The notes under the pieces: generated by a model | Databases searched by the model: none | The model's input: the letters and a program-made list of their open reading frames with translations, nothing else | Told to the model about the DNA's origin: nothing | Assembly: GCA_019636475.1 (NCBI GenBank) | Contig: JAHBXN010000001.1 | Coordinates: 1-64,000 of the forward strand | Source of the DNA: Phycisphaerae bacterium | GTDB lineage: Bacteria; Planctomycetota; Phycisphaerae; UBA1845; UTPLA1 | DNA length: 64,000 nucleotides | Direction: 5' to 3' | In this document: piece by piece, positions 62,691 to 64,000 of the stretch | How the letters are laid out: each line of letters opens with the position of its first letter | Position numbering within the stretch: the first letter of the stretch is position 1 | Program-made: the position numbers and the translations under genes

Positions 62691-63845
62691 ATGAACCCAT
62701 TTCGACGTTCGTTTGCCATCGTCATCGTTGTCGCCTGTGTCCCGTTGCTTCTTGGTCAGACCTGCGGCATCGACATGAACGGGAACAATAACAACAACAA
62801 CACGAACGGAAACAACAACAACAATCAGAACGACAATTCCCAGTCCGCCGACATCTTCAGAATCTATGGCGATGGATCAGCCGGGGCAAAAGTCGTCTCG
62901 AGCGACGAGAACTGGAACACGCCCGCCAACCGGCAGGTCAATCTGAATTTCACCGACCTCACCATCAATCAGGGTGTCACGCTGATCGTCCCCAGCGGAA
63001 TGGTCATTCGCTGCAAAGGCCAATTCACGAACTACGGCACCCTGTTCGTCAGGCCCGCGGCTGAAGGCGGATTCAGCGGACGGACCGGACCCGGCGGACC
63101 CAATTTTGCAACGACTTCGGCTCCTGCTGCCATCGGAATCGCCACCGGGCCAGCCCAGGCCGGTGACATCGGCGATTCAACGGTTGCGCGCCGGGCCGGG
63201 CGCGGCGGCGATGGACTCAGCGAGTTCGAAGCGAGACTGGTGCTGAATCCCGGAACGCGGGCGGGCGGAGGTGGCGCTGTCGGCGGAATGGATACGGATG
63301 CCGATGGCGTCAGTCTCAACAGCGGCGCAGATGGCGGCGGTTCGGTCGTGATTATCGCGCAAGGCAAGATTCTCAATGCCGGTGCAATTCAAGCAGAGGG
63401 CGAAAGCGGAAACAAGGCGTCCGGCAACGATCTCGGCGGCGGCGGTGGCGGCGGCGTCGTGGTACTCGCCTCAGTCGAATCGGTCTCCAACACGGGAACA
63501 ATCTCGGTCCGCGGCGGTGACGGCGAGGATTCGGACTCGAATAACGGACCCAGCGGCGGCGGCGGCGGCGGAGTGATTCACCTCATTTCACCTGTGATCG
63601 ATAATGAAGCCGGATCGGATGGCCTACTGGTCGACGGCGGGGCCGCCGGCGACGATTCCGCGCAGATCACTGAAAATGCCATGCGTTATGCCGGGGGCGG
63701 TGGCGGAGCCTCAGCGGGCGCCGGCGGAGCTGGCGGAAGCATTCCGGACGGCGCCGGACCGGTCTTCCCCGATTCGGCCGATTCCGGAGCCAACGGCTTT
63801 GCGTTCATGACCGAGCTAAACCCCCAACTGCTCATTCGATTTTGA
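62691..63845 (+). CDS. Exported Asn/Gly-rich protein
   Basis: The protein is about 384 aa from the ATG at 62691 (AAAGGAG 9 nt upstream). A hydrophobic signal (FAIVIVVACVPLLLGQTC) may end in a lipoprotein cysteine. An Asn-rich linker follows immediately (MNGNNNNNNTNG and further Asn). The rest is dominated by Gly-rich beta-type repeats (GGGGGGVVVLAS, GGGGGGVIHLIS), possibly a parallel beta-helix or adhesin-type fold. It has no known catalytic motif. It lies 240 bp after carA and may have its own promoter. Cell-surface location is inferred. Confidence 0.65.
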   Translation: MNPFRRSFAIVIVVACVPLLLGQTCGIDMNGNNNNNNTNGNNNNNQNDNSQSADIFRIYGDGSAGAKVVSSDENWNTPANRQVNLNFTDLTINQGVTLIVPSGMVIRCKGQFTNYGTLFVRPAAEGGFSGRTGPGGPNFATTSAPAAIGIATGPAQAGDIGDSTVARRAGRGGDGLSEFEARLVLNPGTRAGGGGAVGGMDTDADGVSLNSGADGGGSVVIIAQGKILNAGAIQAEGESGNKASGNDLGGGGGGGVVVLASVESVSNTGTISVRGGDGEDSDSNNGPSGGGGGGVIHLISPVIDNEAGSDGLLVDGGAAGDDSAQITENAMRYAGGGGGASAGAGGAGGSIPDGAGPVFPDSADSGANGFAFMTELNPQLLIRF

Positions 63846-64000
63846 ACGGACGCGCCGGCGATTGGGTTGTGATGGGCCCAAGCCGCGGGTCCGTGGATGC
63901 CAAGTCCCAGAATCTCGTTGTTGCCACAGCCCAATCTTCGTTTCGGCCGTTCCGAGATTTCCGGTTGACCATCCTATGTCCGGTTGTCAATGATTCCCCC
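63846..64000. other. Right window edge, no gene seen
   Basis: About 155 bp with no recognisable coding pattern. GATGGGCCC...CCGCGGGTCC around 63870-63900 is GC-rich but forms no clear terminator. Any gene here would extend beyond the window. Confidence 0.4.

Noticed and set aside
1-64000. CRISPR array, rRNA operon or prophage
   Set aside because: No regularly spaced short repeats, no rRNA-like conserved blocks and no phage structural genes were seen.

Overview
The window is about 60% GC and looks like a chromosomal segment of a planctomycete (Planctomycetota, perhaps Phycisphaerae or a related deep lineage). This is inferred from gene content, not from an rRNA gene: a DUF1573 protein, secreted proteins ending in dockerin-like calcium-binding repeats, an S10-spc-alpha ribosomal cluster without rpmD, infA or rpsD, a carB-carA order, large secreted beta-propeller and matrixin-type proteins, and a chimeric restriction/transposase island. 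Two tRNAs are present (Glu-CTC and Asn-GTT). There is no rRNA operon and no CRISPR array. Layout: 0.2-8.7 kb holds a DUF1573 protein, a GNAT acetyltransferase, dnaA with a promoter whose -10 overlaps a DnaA-box-like 9-mer, a DUF554 membrane protein, a seven-haem c-type cytochrome, tRNA-Glu, an FmdB-type zinc ribbon and two small membrane proteins. 8.9-11.9 kb is a groES / 103-aa unknown / groEL operon next to a degenerate receiver protein. 11.9-12.7 kb carries no convincing protein gene longer than a few dozen codons. It has a full-consensus sigma-54 promoter about 170 bp ahead of a strong intrinsic terminator, and I read this as a structured small RNA gene. 12.7-18.1 kb holds an M20 peptidase, a BFD-like ferredoxin, a 1,000-aa secreted CARDB/NHL protein and a HIT hydrolase. 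18.2-37.2 kb is one long minus-strand translation cluster. In transcription order it reads fusA, [promoter] rpsJ, rplC, rplD, rplW, rplB, rpsS, rplV, rpsC, rplP, rpmC, rpsQ, rplN, rplX, rplE, rpsN, rpsH, rplF, rplR, rpsE, rplO, secY, adk, map, rpmJ, rpsM, rpsK, rpoA, rplQ, terminator. 37.4-53.7 kb is a mixed region: a dockerin-tailed exported protein, a lipoprotein, an EamA exporter, bifunctional Ada, a HEAT-repeat protein with a receiver-like insert, a homocysteine-methyltransferase-like protein lacking the zinc cysteines, a matrixin-like protease, a PmtA-like methyltransferase, a SulP transporter with an exported beta-carbonic anhydrase, and a GH57-CBM25-dockerin amylase. 53.8-57.7 kb is an accessory island between tRNA-Asn and carB. 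A compact minus-strand cassette (DNA-binding-like protein, HNH nuclease, 78-aa protein, second HNH, Vsr endonuclease) is split by a frameshifted IS200/REP-type transposase. That transposase lies between two inverted copies of a 120-bp structured repeat. 57.7-63.8 kb holds carB, carA and a secreted Asn/Gly-rich protein. The most interesting places are the sigma-54 sRNA locus (12.34-12.55 kb) and the Vsr/HNH island with its REPtron-like insertion (54.2-57.1 kb).
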